Shown in pieces: positions 55,311-64,000 of a stretch of 64,000 nucleotides of DNA. The translations under genes were made by a program, and so were the position numbers. Position 1 is the first letter of the stretch; the number at the start of each line of letters is the position of its first letter. This DNA comes from Bacillota bacterium (GTDB lineage: Bacteria; Armatimonadota; HRBIN16), in the NCBI GenBank assembly GCA_023511455.1, contig JAIMBJ010000013.1, positions 1-64,000 of the forward strand, in the 5' to 3' direction. Below the pieces are notes generated by a model. The model saw only the letters and a program-made list of their open reading frames with translations. It was not told the DNA's origin and searched no databases.

Positions 55311-55358
55311 CCCTCACCCCCAGCTCCTCTCCCGTAGCTTCGCGAGAGGGGAAAGGGC
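55311..55358. repeat. Short hairpin repeat (CCCTCACCCCCAGCTCCTCTCCC type)
   Basis: ccctcacccccagctcctct, then cccg, is followed by cgcgagagggga. The arms pair (CCTCTC with GAGAGG). Elements of this wording are widespread intergenic repeats in bacterial genomes. It lies in the gap before the OPT-like gene. Confidence 0.45.
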
Positions 55359-55449
55359 AGTCTTTGGGATGGGCATTGTTTGAAAAACATGAGGCTGTGC
55401 TGTAACGAGTGGATGTCGTTCAAAATCGGTCGAAGGAGGGTTCAAACCG

Positions 55450-57450
55450 TTGGCAATTCGGGATGAAATCGCCTTAGCGCGTGAAACGGCGGAGACACAA
55501 TCTGTAGAGGCGGGGCAACGTTTCGAAGAGGGGTTTACTGTCCGCACGGCGATTGGTACCCTGTTTATCGCCTTCATCATGTTGCCCGGCGCGTTGTATC
55601 TTGGGCTGGTTGCCGGGCAGGGGCTGGGTCCCGCGGCGCAATGGGTGACCATCGTGTTATTCGCTGAGGTGGCTCGCCGTTCGTTCGCGCCACTGAAGAA
55701 GCAGGAGATTTACATCCTGTTTTACGTGGCATCTTCACTGACAGTGTTGATGTCCGGTGGTATTGGCCTCTCCGGCGGACCGTTTGGCTGGCTGATATGG
55801 AACCAGTATTTCATCCAGTCGCCTCCCGCGACGCCGATAGCCGACCAGATTCCCACATGGGCGGTGCCTCGTCCGGATAGTCTGGCGATTTTGCACCGTA
55901 GCTTCTTCCACCGCGACTGGCTCATTCCGATTGTGCTGCTGATTACCAACGAAATCTTCGGGCGCATGATGTGGATGGGACTGGGTTACGCCTTGTTCCG
56001 CATCACCAACGACGTGGAGCGCTTGCCCTTCCCAATGGCGCCGGTCGCTGCCTCGGGTGCAACCGCTCTGGCGGAAGCAGGGCGCAAAGAGGAGTCATGG
56101 CGATGGCGCGTGTTCTCCACCGGCGCGGTCATCGGGCTGGTGTACGGCTTCTTCTATCTGGCGATACCCATCTTCACCAGCGTGCTATTCGGTAGAGCCT
56201 TCATGCTCATCCCGATACCCTTCTTTGACCTGGTGCCCAACACCGAGCATATCCTGCCCGCGGCTTTGACCGGTTTGTCTGGCGACCTGGGTCTGGTGCT
56301 GGTCGGTTTCGTCATCCCAGCCCCCATCGTTATCGGCAGCGCGACCGCCAGCATCTTGTGTCAGATTTTCGCCAACCCCATCCTGCAGCGGATGGGACTG
56401 TTGCCGGACTGGTACCCGGGCATGAGTACCATCCAGACCTCGCTCACGGTGAACATGAACTTCTGGCTCAGCGTGGGCATCGGCGTGCAGCTAGCGGTGG
56501 CGTTCATCGGTATTGTCGCCGTGGTGCGCGTGCTGATTTTGCGCAAGCAGTTAATTGCCAATCGGGGCAGTTTCTCACAGATACCCGCTGGGCGCGGCGA
56601 CAAAGCCAACACAGTGTACCTCGCCATCGGAGCGTGGCTGCTCGCCACGATTGGCGTGATTGTCATCGCCCACCAGCTGGTGCCGGGCTTCCCGCTGTGG
56701 ATATTCATCTTCTTCGGGCTGGTGTGGACGCCAATTAACTCCTACATCTCGGCGCGAATGATCGCGTTGACGGGGCAGGGCGTAAGCTTCCCCTACCTGC
56801 GCGAAGCTACCATCCTGAAGACCGGGTACGACAGGGTGGACATCTGGTATGCACCGATGCCGCTGGCAGACCATGGCTGGGCGGCGCAGCGGTTCCGCGA
56901 GGTGGAACTGACAGGAACGCGCTTCACCAGCATCCTGTATGCGGAGGCGTTCATGCTGCCGGTGGTGCTTCTGGCAAGCTTCCTGTTCTGGGCGTTCTTC
57001 TGGCATACCAGCCAGATACCCTCCGCGCAGTATCCGTATGCGCAGAAGTTCTGGCCGCTCCATGCGCAGATGAACGCACTCTGGCAGCAGATTAACCTGA
57101 AGGGAAGCGATACAGGACAGTGGCTGCTGCGAGCGTTGCGCACAGACTACATTGTCGGCGGTTTCGCGGGTGGTCTCGCGCTGTTCGGTCTGTTTTCGGC
57201 GCTCAAGCTACCGTTACTGTTCTACTACGGCTTTGTCGGTGGCATTGGTGCGCTGCCGCACAACACTATACCCATGCTGTTAGGCACGATTTTAGGGCAT
57301 CGCTATTTCGCCCGCCGCTTCGGCAAGGATCAGTGGCGCATGTGGGCGCCGGTACTGCTGGCGGGTTTCTCGTGCGGCATGGGGCTTATCGGTATGGCAG
57401 CGATCGCGCTGGCTATCATCGGAAGGTCGGTATCGTATTTGCCCTACTGA
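55450..57450 (+). CDS. OPT-like/DUF6785 membrane transporter
   Basis: The product has 666 residues with about 14 membrane segments. TTG 55450 follows GAAGGAGGG. The N-terminal FTVRTAIGTLFIAFIMLPGA and segments FGRMMWMGLGYALFRITNDV, PFPMAPVAASGATALAE and DWYPGMSTIQTSLTVNMNFW are in the style of the oligopeptide-transporter superfamily (DUF6785/6784 branch). It may import peptides or metal-peptide complexes. It is in the same direction as the genes around it, but a promoter in the 150-bp gap is possible. Confidence 0.75.
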   Translation: MAIRDEIALARETAETQSVEAGQRFEEGFTVRTAIGTLFIAFIMLPGALYLGLVAGQGLGPAAQWVTIVLFAEVARRSFAPLKKQEIYILFYVASSLTVLMSGGIGLSGGPFGWLIWNQYFIQSPPATPIADQIPTWAVPRPDSLAILHRSFFHRDWLIPIVLLITNEIFGRMMWMGLGYALFRITNDVERLPFPMAPVAASGATALAEAGRKEESWRWRVFSTGAVIGLVYGFFYLAIPIFTSVLFGRAFMLIPIPFFDLVPNTEHILPAALTGLSGDLGLVLVGFVIPAPIVIGSATASILCQIFANPILQRMGLLPDWYPGMSTIQTSLTVNMNFWLSVGIGVQLAVAFIGIVAVVRVLILRKQLIANRGSFSQIPAGRGDKANTVYLAIGAWLLATIGVIVIAHQLVPGFPLWIFIFFGLVWTPINSYISARMIALTGQGVSFPYLREATILKTGYDRVDIWYAPMPLADHGWAAQRFREVELTGTRFTSILYAEAFMLPVVLLASFLFWAFFWHTSQIPSAQYPYAQKFWPLHAQMNALWQQINLKGSDTGQWLLRALRTDYIVGGFAGGLALFGLFSALKLPLLFYYGFVGGIGALPHNTIPMLLGTILGHRYFARRFGKDQWRMWAPVLLAGFSCGMGLIGMAAIALAIIGRSVSYLPY

Positions 57451-57498
57451 TTATGATAGAATAAAGGTAGGGCACAGAAGTGCTGTGGAGGAGTTTCG

Positions 57499-57717
57499 AT
57501 GCGTGAGGTAATTCAGATGTATTTCGGCTGGCAGGAAGCGTTACCGATTATCGTCATCATCGTCGTGCTGTTCGGAGCGCGCCGACTGCCGGAGCTGGCA
57601 CGCTCGGTAGGCGAGAGCCTGCGCGAGTTCAAGAAAGCCACCTCCGAAGTGCTGGACGACGAACCGGCGCATTCCGCACCGGTGAAGACCGAGAAAAGTA
57701 CCGAACAGCAGTCGTAA
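57499..57717 (+). CDS. tatA: Twin-arginine translocase subunit TatA/TatE
   Basis: The product has 72 residues. It has an N-terminal membrane helix (ALPIIVIIVVLFGARRLPEL) with the FGARRLPELARSVGES hinge and an amphipathic helix, then a charged tail. It forms the pore of the Tat pathway, which exports folded proteins. GGAGG precedes ATG 57499. No tatC is in the window. Confidence 0.9.
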   Translation: MREVIQMYFGWQEALPIIVIIVVLFGARRLPELARSVGESLREFKKATSEVLDDEPAHSAPVKTEKSTEQQS

Positions 57718-57737
57718 GGGCGAGGACTGAGCATAGC

Positions 57738-58640
57738 GTGAAACACGGGCTGGCACCGGAGCAGATAGTGGGGTGGCAAGGGGTCAGCCTGCGGGTACCT
57801 CCCGATTGGAGCGTAACCGGATTTCAGGGCGATGCAAAGGAGGGATATTTGCGCATCGATTCGCCGGGCACTCTGGTTGCAGAGGTGCGCTGGGCGCAGG
57901 CGAAAAAGGCAGTAAACGTGCGCAAACGGCTGGACGACTACCTGAATCTGGTAGAGCGTCAGGCGAAGAAGCGCAAAGTTCCCTTTACCGGACGCATCAA
58001 GCCATCGGAAGAGTGGGAAGGCGCGCTGGAGTTTAACTATCGCGCCGACCGAAAAGTGCGAGGTTTCATCCGGCAGTGTCCCTACTGCCGTCGAGTGGTG
58101 ATCGCGCAGGTGAGCGGCGACAAGGACGATGCGGTGGTCAACGTCGCAAACCAGTTGCTGGACACCTTGCAGGACCACTCCGAAGACGGCTGGTGGACAT
58201 GGGCACTGCTGGGACTGGTGGTGCGGTTGCCTGAGCGATTTGCGCTGGTGAAGTCGCAGGTGATGTCAGGCTACCTGATGTTGCAGTTCCGTAACCGCTA
58301 CACAGAAGTCAGCGTGGAACGGTGGGGACTGGCGGATGTGACCTTGAAACGCTGGACGCTGGATGAGTGGGCACTGCAGGCGACGGAGTGGAGGCGCATC
58401 CGGGCGCAGCCCACGCAGGGCGAAGTGGAGGGACACCCTGCAGTGCATCTGACAGGGCTTCGCCGCTCGCCGACGATTTGGTTGCGCCGCAAGGTCGAGC
58501 GGTTCATCCTGCGCCGACCGCAGGAGATTCACGGTGCAGTGTGGCACTGCGAGCCGAGCAACCGTATTTACTCGGTGCGTGTGGAACGGGGCACGCAGGA
58601 GCTGCTGGAACAGATTGTCGCGAGTGTGCAGTGCCATTGA
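57738..58640 (+). CDS. Hypothetical protein with two beta-rich halves
   Basis: The product has 300 residues from GTG 57738. Two similar halves can be seen, each starting with a GVSLRVPPDW/LVVRLPERFALVK-type strand set. The first half carries CPYCRR (C-x2-C). There is no signal peptide or membrane helix. The domain was not recognised. It follows tatA by 20 bp and precedes a PqqD-like protein, which places it in a possible envelope-protein or maturation cluster. Confidence 0.6.
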   Translation: MKHGLAPEQIVGWQGVSLRVPPDWSVTGFQGDAKEGYLRIDSPGTLVAEVRWAQAKKAVNVRKRLDDYLNLVERQAKKRKVPFTGRIKPSEEWEGALEFNYRADRKVRGFIRQCPYCRRVVIAQVSGDKDDAVVNVANQLLDTLQDHSEDGWWTWALLGLVVRLPERFALVKSQVMSGYLMLQFRNRYTEVSVERWGLADVTLKRWTLDEWALQATEWRRIRAQPTQGEVEGHPAVHLTGLRRSPTIWLRRKVERFILRRPQEIHGAVWHCEPSNRIYSVRVERGTQELLEQIVASVQCH

Positions 58641-58650
58641 GCGTTCACGG

Positions 58651-58687
58651 GAGATTCTTTGTCATTCTGAGCGGAGCGAAGAATCTC
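58651..58687. repeat. Inverted-repeat element (TCATTCTGAGCGGAGCGAAG type)
   Basis: gagattctt (58651-58659) and aagaatctc (58679-58687) flank tgtcattctgagcggagcg. This wording recurs in intergenic DNA of many bacteria and looks like a small mobile or regulatory repeat. The rest of 58641-58778 shows no gene. Confidence 0.55.
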
Positions 58688-58778
58688 GGAGATGCCTCAC
58701 TGCGTTCGGCATAACAAAGGGCGCATGTTTCTGTGCTCAGCATGACGACGGGCAGATACTGAGCGAATAGCAGGTCAA

Positions 58779-59195
58779 ATGGGACTGCGCGATTTTGTCG
58801 GCAAATTCATCCCGGCGGTGAAGCCGAAACCGGTTTTATCCCGGCAGGAGGCACTAACTGCCATTCCGGTGCGCAATCCGCTACTGGAATGGGAGCGTAC
58901 GGAGGAAGGGGAGTTATTGCTGAAGGTGCCGGTCGAACAGCGTAGCCTGCTGATACGGTGGGCGATACTGGCGTTTCGGCTGCCACCGGTGCGTCATATT
59001 CAGCTGGACGAGGTAGGAGCTGCCGTGTGGGATCTGTGTGACGGCGAGCATACAGTGGAGTCCATTGTGCAACAGATGTGCAAACGCACACGCATGAGCC
59101 GTCGCGAGGTGGAAGCTTCGGTGAGCATGTTTTTGAAGATGTTAGCAGACCGCAGACTGGTGGCTTTCAAACGGGGAGGAAAGAAGAAGGTATGA
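58779..59195 (+). CDS. PqqD-family protein
   Basis: The product has 138 residues. A basic N-terminal extension precedes a PqqD-like winged fold (HIQLDEVGAAVWDLCDGEHT, then VESIVQQMC and a final helix ending KMLADRRLVAFKRGGKKK). PqqD-like proteins bind peptide substrates of radical SAM enzymes, but none is adjacent. Its stop overlaps the next start (ATGA), coupling it to the FtsX permease. Confidence 0.78.
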   Translation: MGLRDFVGKFIPAVKPKPVLSRQEALTAIPVRNPLLEWERTEEGELLLKVPVEQRSLLIRWAILAFRLPPVRHIQLDEVGAAVWDLCDGEHTVESIVQQMCKRTRMSRREVEASVSMFLKMLADRRLVAFKRGGKKKV

Positions 59196-59800
59196 GGAAA
59201 GACGGACGTGAGGTAGAACGCCTGCAGCTGCCGCTTCGGGTGGCGTTCCACATCAGTATGCAAAGCGTGCGTATCCGCTTCTGGCGCTCGGTGATTACCG
59301 CCGCTGGCACTGTGTTAGGCATCGCATTCTTGGTCTCCGTGTTGACAGCGATGATGATTCAGCGCAACTCGGGGGCGGTTACCGACCCTACCGAAAAGTA
59401 CCGCATGACGTGGCTGGTCATTATGAGCCTGCTGGTCTGTCTGGTGGGTATCACCAACGCCATGTTGATGTCCGTCACCGAGCGATATAAGGAAATCGGC
59501 ACGATGAAGTGTCTGGGAGCTTATGATATCTTCATCGTGGAGCTGTTCTTTATCGAGTCGGCGCTGGTGGGCTTCATCGCCTCGATTATTGGATGGTTCC
59601 TTGGGGTTTTTGCGGTGGTGCTCGTCAAGCTGTTCGGCGAGGGCTTTAAGGTTTTCGGCTGGATTTCTCCGGGGGAGGTGTTTCTGTATCTTCTCCTATC
59701 CATAGTCATCGGCACACTGTTGTCAGTGATTGCCACTATTATTCCTGCGCAGGTGGCGGCGCGGATGCCTGCGGCTGCTGCACTGCGCGTGGAAGTCTAA
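59192..59800 (+). CDS. FtsX-like ABC permease (short)
   Basis: The product has 202 residues. It has one N-terminal membrane helix (VITAAGTVLGIAFLVSVLTA), then the FtsX/MacB core (TNAMLMSVTERYKEIGTMKC, FIESALVGFIASIIGWFLG, IIPAQVAARMPAAAALR). The usual large extracytoplasmic domain is absent, so it may pair with the pseudo-M28/FtsX fusion. It is coupled to the PqqD-like gene and lies 15 bp before the ATPase gene. Confidence 0.83.
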   Translation: MRKDGREVERLQLPLRVAFHISMQSVRIRFWRSVITAAGTVLGIAFLVSVLTAMMIQRNSGAVTDPTEKYRMTWLVIMSLLVCLVGITNAMLMSVTERYKEIGTMKCLGAYDIFIVELFFIESALVGFIASIIGWFLGVFAVVLVKLFGEGFKVFGWISPGEVFLYLLLSIVIGTLLSVIATIIPAQVAARMPAAAALRVEV

Positions 59801-59815
59801 CAAGGGGGTGCATCT

Positions 59816-60589
59816 ATGGCGGTTCAGCCACAGACGAATCAGACCACTGCCACCAGCACCGAGTATATCGTGCGGTGCAAAGATGTGGTGAAAGAGTATC
59901 TGATGGGCACGCAGGTGGTGCGTGCGCTGAACGGTGTCACGCTGGACATCGTTCGGGGGGAGTATCTCTCTATCATGGGTCCCTCTGGCTCCGGCAAGTC
60001 CACGCTGTTCAACATGATTGGTGGACTGGACAAGCCCACCAGCGGTTCGGTGTTCATCAACGACGTGGACATGGCGCAGCTGGATGCTCAGGAACTGGCG
60101 TTCCTGCGCTGTCGCACCATCGGCTACATCTTCCAGACGTTTAACCTCATTCCGGTGATGACCGCGCTGGAGAACGTGATGCTGCCGATGATTTTCGGTG
60201 GTCTGTCCACCGATGAAGCGATTGATCGGGGTATCGAACTGCTGAAGCTGGTGGGACTGGGCGAGCGTCTGCACCACAAACCCAGCGAGCTTTCCGGCGG
60301 TCAGCAGCAACGTGTGGCAATTGCCCGTGCGCTGGCAAACAACCCGCAAATCATTCTGGCGGACGAACCAACAGGTAACCTGGACCTGCGCACAGGTAAA
60401 GAGATTATCGAGCTGCTGCGCCAGTTGAACAAAGAGCAGGGAGTGACCATCATCTCCGCGACGCATGACCTCAAGATGGTGGACGTTTCTGACCGCATCG
60501 TGTGGATTCGCGACGGGCGCATCGACCGTGTGGAGGAGCGCGCTGCCGTCGAGGTGCATGTTGGCGACGTGGAAGGCACCCCCGGGTAG
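59816..60589 (+). CDS. ABC transporter ATP-binding protein (MacB/LolD type)
   Basis: The product has 257 residues. Walker A is GPSGSGKSTL, the signature is LSGGQQQRVAIARAL, Walker B is IILADEPTGNLD and the H-loop is SATHD. The sequence pattern (VRALNGVTLDIVRGEYLSIM) is that of the LolD/MacB/FtsE group, which energise FtsX-type permeases rather than classical importers. It is directly downstream of the short FtsX permease. No obvious gene lies in the 175 bp after its stop. Confidence 0.93.
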   Translation: MAVQPQTNQTTATSTEYIVRCKDVVKEYLMGTQVVRALNGVTLDIVRGEYLSIMGPSGSGKSTLFNMIGGLDKPTSGSVFINDVDMAQLDAQELAFLRCRTIGYIFQTFNLIPVMTALENVMLPMIFGGLSTDEAIDRGIELLKLVGLGERLHHKPSELSGGQQQRVAIARALANNPQIILADEPTGNLDLRTGKEIIELLRQLNKEQGVTIISATHDLKMVDVSDRIVWIRDGRIDRVEERAAVEVHVGDVEGTPG

Positions 60590-60764
60590 ACGCAGGCTTG
60601 GGTATCGCGCAAAATCGGGCAGGGCGCTACCGCATGTGGTGTCCTGCCTGTGTTCGCCTTTGTATGTTACTGTTGGAACCGGAGGGGGTGCATCCCGATA
60701 ACCTGCAGTCAAGCGAGCGTTCCAGACTGAAGGACACAAACGCTGTTAGAAGAGGAACCGTGCG

Positions 60765-61859
60765 ATGAATATGCCCTTGATACGCCCGAATGTGTTGCAG
60801 CTGGAGCCTTATAGCCCCGGCAAGCCCATTGATGAGGTCAAGCGCGAGCTAGGGTTGACGGATGTAGTCAAACTGGCGTCCAACGAAAACCCGCTGGGTC
60901 CCTCGCCGCGCGCGATTGAGGCAGCGATGCAGGCGATGCAGTCGGTCAACCTGTATCCCGATGGCAGCTGCTTCGAACTGCGGCAGGCGGTAGCGAAGCA
61001 TGTGAAAGTGCCAGCGGAGTGCCTGCTGTTCGGCAACGGCTCGGACGAACTGATACACTTTATCGGCTTGACCTTTCTGATGCCCGGCGATGAGGTGATT
61101 ACGGGCCACCCTTCGTTTGTGCGGTATGAGGCGGCGGCGCAGCTCAACAACGCGCCTTTGCACCTTGTGCCCTTGCGAGAGCATCGTTTCGACCTGCCTG
61201 CTATTCTGGAGCGCGTGAACGACCGTACCAAGCTCATCTTTATCGCCAACCCCAACAATCCGACGGGTACCATCGTGACCGCCGAGGAGGTGGAGGCGTT
61301 CATGAACGCCCTGCCGGAGCATGTCGTGGTAGTGTGGGATCAGGCATATCAGGAGTACGTTTCGCGTGCCGACTACCCGGACACCCTGCGCTATGTTCGC
61401 GAAGGTCGCAACGTCATTGTGCTACGTACCTTCTCGAAGGCGTACGCGCTGGCAGGATTGCGTGTGGGCTATGCGATTGCCCGACCGGAGATTATCGACG
61501 CCATGAACCGCGTGCGCGAGCCGTTTAACGTCAATAGTGTGGCGCAAGCCGCCGCGCTGGCAGCGTTGCAGGACCACGAACATCTTCGCAGGGCGGTGGA
61601 GTTAAACAGGCACGGGCTGGAGTACTTTTACCGCCACTTCGAACGCTTGGGCTTGCGCTATGTGCGCAGTGAGGCGAACTGCGTGATGGTGGACCTTGCC
61701 AGGGATAGCAAACCGGTCTTTGACCAGCTGCTGCGCAAAGGGGTCATCGTCCGCACGGGACACATTTTCGGCTTGCCCACGTACCTGCGCATCACCACGG
61801 GCAAGCCCGAAGACAATGAACGCTTTATCAGTGCACTGGAGGAGGTTCTGCAAGCATGA
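60765..61859 (+). CDS. hisC: HisC-type aminotransferase
   Basis: The product has 364 residues. It is a class I/II PLP aminotransferase with [32 protein letters not shown], the PLP lysine in [16 protein letters not shown] and [15 protein letters not shown]. By sequence it is a histidinol-phosphate aminotransferase homologue. The 4-bp overlap with aroF suggests use in phenylalanine/tyrosine synthesis, as known for some HisC paralogues; the gene symbol is therefore tentative. Confidence 0.87.
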   Translation: MNMPLIRPNVLQLEPYSPGKPIDEVKRELGLTDVVKLASNENPLGPSPRAIEAAMQAMQSVNLYPDGSCFELRQAVAKHVKVPAECLLFGNGSDELIHFIGLTFLMPGDEVITGHPSFVRYEAAAQLNNAPLHLVPLREHRFDLPAILERVNDRTKLIFIANPNNPTGTIVTAEEVEAFMNALPEHVVVVWDQAYQEYVSRADYPDTLRYVREGRNVIVLRTFSKAYALAGLRVGYAIARPEIIDAMNRVREPFNVNSVAQAAALAALQDHEHLRRAVELNRHGLEYFYRHFERLGLRYVRSEANCVMVDLARDSKPVFDQLLRKGVIVRTGHIFGLPTYLRITTGKPEDNERFISALEEVLQA

Positions 61860-62881
61860 TTATCGTTCTGGACAAAAGCGCTACCCCAGAACAGATTGCC
61901 ATCATTACCTCCAAGCTGGAGGAAGGGGGTTATCAGGCACATCCCATCTACGGCGTGGCGAAGACGGTGATCGGGGCTGTCGGTGTGCCTGAAGAGGAAA
62001 AGCCAGGCTATGTGGAGCAGTTTGAGGCGCTACCGTTTGTCGAGCGCGTCATCACGATTCTCGCGCCTTATAAGCTGGCGGCGAGACCTTACCGCCCGGA
62101 AGGTTCAGTGGTGACGGTAGCCGATACGGTTCCCATCGGGGGGGACCAGGTGTGTATCATGGCAGGCCCCTGCACGGTGGAGACGCCTGAGCAAACGCTT
62201 TCCACCGCTCGCGCGGTGAAGGAGGCAGGGGCGCACATGCTGCGCGGCGGTGCTTATAAACCCAGTACATCGCCCTACTCGTTCCAGGGGCTGGGTGTGG
62301 AAGGGCTGAAGATACTCGCGGAGGCGCGCAAGGAGACCGGCTTGCCGGTGGTTACCGAGGTGATGGACCCGCGCAATGTGGAGCTGGTGTGCCGGTATGC
62401 GGACATGCTGCAAATCGGCACGCGCAACATGCAGAACTACGACTTGCTGCGCGAGGTGGGCAAGACGCGCCATCCCGTGTTGCTGAAGCGAGGCATGTGG
62501 GCGCGGATTGACGAGTGGCTGATGGCGGCAGAATACATCATGAAGGGCGGAAACGAGAACGTGGTGCTGTGTGAGCGAGGTATCCGCACCTTCGAGACCG
62601 CCACCAGAAACACACTTGACCTGTCGGCGGTGGCAGTGGCTAAGCAAGAATCGCACCTGCCGGTGATAGTTGACCCCAGCCAGGGCACGGGCAAGTGGCA
62701 ACTGGTGACGGCTATGAGCCGTGCGGCGATTGCGGCTGGGGCGGACGGGCTGATTATCGAGGTGCATCCCCATCCTGAACAGGCATTGAAAGACGGCGCA
62801 CAATCGTTGACCTTCGACAACTTCCGGCAGCTGATGGTGGAGGTGCGCGCCATCGCACAGGCTATGGGCAAGAGCATATAA
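61856..62881 (+). CDS. aroF: 3-deoxy-7-phosphoheptulonate (DAHP) synthase
   Basis: The product has 341 residues. It makes DAHP from PEP and erythrose-4-phosphate, the first step to aromatic amino acids. The N-terminal ferredoxin-like regulatory domain (~1-70) is followed by the AroF/AroA(I-beta)/KDOPS-type barrel: [76 protein letters not shown]. It overlaps the aminotransferase gene by 4 bp. Confidence 0.95.
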   Translation: MIIVLDKSATPEQIAIITSKLEEGGYQAHPIYGVAKTVIGAVGVPEEEKPGYVEQFEALPFVERVITILAPYKLAARPYRPEGSVVTVADTVPIGGDQVCIMAGPCTVETPEQTLSTARAVKEAGAHMLRGGAYKPSTSPYSFQGLGVEGLKILAEARKETGLPVVTEVMDPRNVELVCRYADMLQIGTRNMQNYDLLREVGKTRHPVLLKRGMWARIDEWLMAAEYIMKGGNENVVLCERGIRTFETATRNTLDLSAVAVAKQESHLPVIVDPSQGTGKWQLVTAMSRAAIAAGADGLIIEVHPHPEQALKDGAQSLTFDNFRQLMVEVRAIAQAMGKSI

Positions 62882-62890
62882 GCCCCCGCT

Positions 62891-62920
62891 TTGACATTCG
62901 CGCCTTCTTTCCGTTATAAT
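62891..62920 (+). promoter_or_regulatory. Near-consensus promoter of carB (C-terminal half)
   Basis: TTGACA (62891-62896) and TATAAT (62915-62920) have an 18-bp spacer, 27 bp before ATG 62947. Both hexamers are perfect. Confidence 0.8.
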
Positions 62921-62946
62921 ACAGTGAACATGCACGGAGGAAGCGC

Positions 62947-64000
62947 ATGAACCATACCACCAAGGGCACGGTTGCCGTCATCGGGTCAGGACCGATTCGG
63001 ATAGGACAGGGTATCGAGTTCGATTACTGCACGGTGCACTGCGTATGGGCGTTACAGGAAGCAGGATACCGTGCAGTTGTTATCAATAACAATCCCGAAA
63101 CCGTCTCCACCGACTTCGACACCTCAGACAGCCTGTATTTCGAACCGCTGACGCTGGAAGACGTGCTGAACGTGCTCGAGCGCGAGCAGGCGGACGGCGT
63201 CATCGTGCAGTTTGGTGGGCAGACGGCAATCAATCTGGCGTTGCCTCTGCACCGCGCAGGTGTCAAGATATTTGGCACTTCGGCAGAGTCCATCGACATC
63301 GCCGAGGACCGCGATAAGTTCGAGCGCATTCTGCGCCAGCTGGGCATTCCCAAGCCGCCCGGACGCGCCGTGGTGTCGGTGGAACAGGCGATACAGGTGG
63401 CAGACGAGATAGGTTATCCCGTTCTGGTGCGTCCCTCCTTTGTGCTGGGCGGGCGCGCGATGGAGATTGTATACAATGAACCAGAGCTGCGCGACTACAT
63501 GCGCTACGCGGTGGACGTCTCCCCTAAAGCGCCCATTCTGGTGGACAAGTATATCGTGGGCAAAGAGGCAGAGGTAGACGTCATCGCGGACGGCGTGGAC
63601 TGCCTTGTGCCCGGAATCATGGAGCATATCGAGCGGGCGGGCGTGCACTCTGGAGATAGCATGGCGGTATATCCTCCGCAAACCCTGTCGCGCCACGTGC
63701 AGCAACAGATTGTGGACACGGCGATTGCTCTGGCGCGTGCGCTGAACGTGCGGGGTATCATGAACATCCAGTTCGTCGTTGCAGATGAGACCGCGTATGT
63801 GCTGGAGGCGAACCCGCGAGCGAGCCGCACCGTGCCTTATCTGTCGAAGATAACCAATATCCCGATGGTGAGCCTTGCAACACGCATGGCGATGGGACAG
63901 AGCCTGCGCGAACTGGGATACCAGTCGGGTCTGGCAGAGCCGACGCCACTCATCGCCGTCAAGGCGCCCGTGTTCTCCTTCCTGAAACTGACGCAGGTGG
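62947..64000 (+). CDS. carB: Carbamoyl-phosphate synthase large subunit, separate C-terminal half (partial)
   Basis: The first 351 residues are visible and the gene runs off the window. ATG 62947 follows GGAGG. The protein starts [20 protein letters not shown], the beginning of the second synthetase (carbamate kinase-like) half of CarB, with [25 protein letters not shown]-type ATP-grasp residues ([20 protein letters not shown]) and [17 protein letters not shown]. The N-terminal half and the first ATP-grasp unit are not encoded upstream, so CarB is split into two genes, as known for some archaea and thermophilic bacteria. Aspartate transcarbamoylase or carA are not in view. Confidence 0.9.
   Translation, partial: MNHTTKGTVAVIGSGPIRIGQGIEFDYCTVHCVWALQEAGYRAVVINNNPETVSTDFDTSDSLYFEPLTLEDVLNVLEREQADGVIVQFGGQTAINLALPLHRAGVKIFGTSAESIDIAEDRDKFERILRQLGIPKPPGRAVVSVEQAIQVADEIGYPVLVRPSFVLGGRAMEIVYNEPELRDYMRYAVDVSPKAPILVDKYIVGKEAEVDVIADGVDCLVPGIMEHIERAGVHSGDSMAVYPPQTLSRHVQQQIVDTAIALARALNVRGIMNIQFVVADETAYVLEANPRASRTVPYLSKITNIPMVSLATRMAMGQSLRELGYQSGLAEPTPLIAVKAPVFSFLKLTQV

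Noticed and set aside
60590-60764. Possible T-box or attenuator before the HisC-like gene
   Set aside because: No T-box sequence, leader peptide or terminator/antiterminator pair could be recognised.

Overview
The window is 64 kb of bacterial chromosome, roughly 60% G+C. It looks like a member of the Armatimonadota (or a close relative), probably a diderm heterotroph from a warm or sediment habitat. The evidence is several DUF1559/pseudopilin-type proteins with an N-terminal [13 protein letters not shown] motif, an FPVFAQAR-type motif and a C-terminal DGH tail, plus CHRD/PEP-CTERM surface proteins, secreted beta-propeller and glycosidase proteins with C-terminal dockerin-like Ca-binding repeats, a futalosine-pathway menaquinone gene (mqnE) and a split carB. 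The phylum call is inference from gene style. No rRNA, CRISPR array, prophage or complete insertion sequence is visible.

Layout. 0-13 kb: the truncated end of an RHS-type gene, a large Asp-box propeller protein, mqnE, a two-gene minus-strand operon of secreted proteins (one with an in-frame TGA followed by a SECIS-like hairpin), a pair of CHRD/PEP-CTERM proteins and a GH116 glycosidase. 13-19 kb: iron and redox genes. These are a membrane-anchored DtxR/FeoA fusion with feoB behind a Fur-type box, two 7Fe-type ferredoxins, a Crp/Fnr regulator and an MscS channel. Three GTGAC-N4-(G/A)TCAC operators lie in front of the ferredoxins and the regulator. 19-23 kb: pterin dehydratase, a UroD-like protein, katG with its own Fur/PerR-type operator, and tRNA-fMet.

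23-38 kb: pseudopilin genes, a YVTN-propeller phosphoesterase, a GntR/LacI-type regulator cotranscribed with a pseudopilin, a VapBC-like pair, uvrB, an A+T-richer four-gene islet (redoxin-like protein, pseudopilin, miniature Cys-rich protein resembling a methylamine dehydrogenase light chain, membrane protein), an MNT/HEPN pair and sugar-related secreted proteins. 38-49 kb: a GHL10-type glycosidase, two ABC-2 permeases without an ATPase, a catalytically degenerate ProRS-like protein, and a likely amino-sugar/polyol catabolic cluster (PfkB kinase, MFS transporter, NagB-like isomerase, Gfo/Idh oxidoreductase, PIG-L deacetylase), then a second MNT/HEPN pair.

49-61 kb: a plus-strand run opened by a 1541-residue fusion of a zinc-ligand-less M28 peptidase domain to an FtsX-type permease. 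It continues with GYF/DUF4190, DUF2752, an OPT-like transporter, TatA, a hypothetical protein, a PqqD-like protein, a second FtsX permease and a MacB/LolD-type ATPase. 61-64 kb: hisC-like aminotransferase coupled to aroF (DAHP synthase), then the start of the separate C-terminal half of carB behind a near-consensus promoter.

The strongest leads for new biology are the TGA/SECIS-like element (5.1-5.3 kb), the Crp operators with one nested in a terminator hairpin (16.5-18.1 kb), the Cys-rich MauA-like islet (33-35 kb), the pseudo-M28/FtsX fusion (49.8-54.4 kb) and the degenerate ProRS (42-43.5 kb). All assignments come from reading the sequence; no database search was run.
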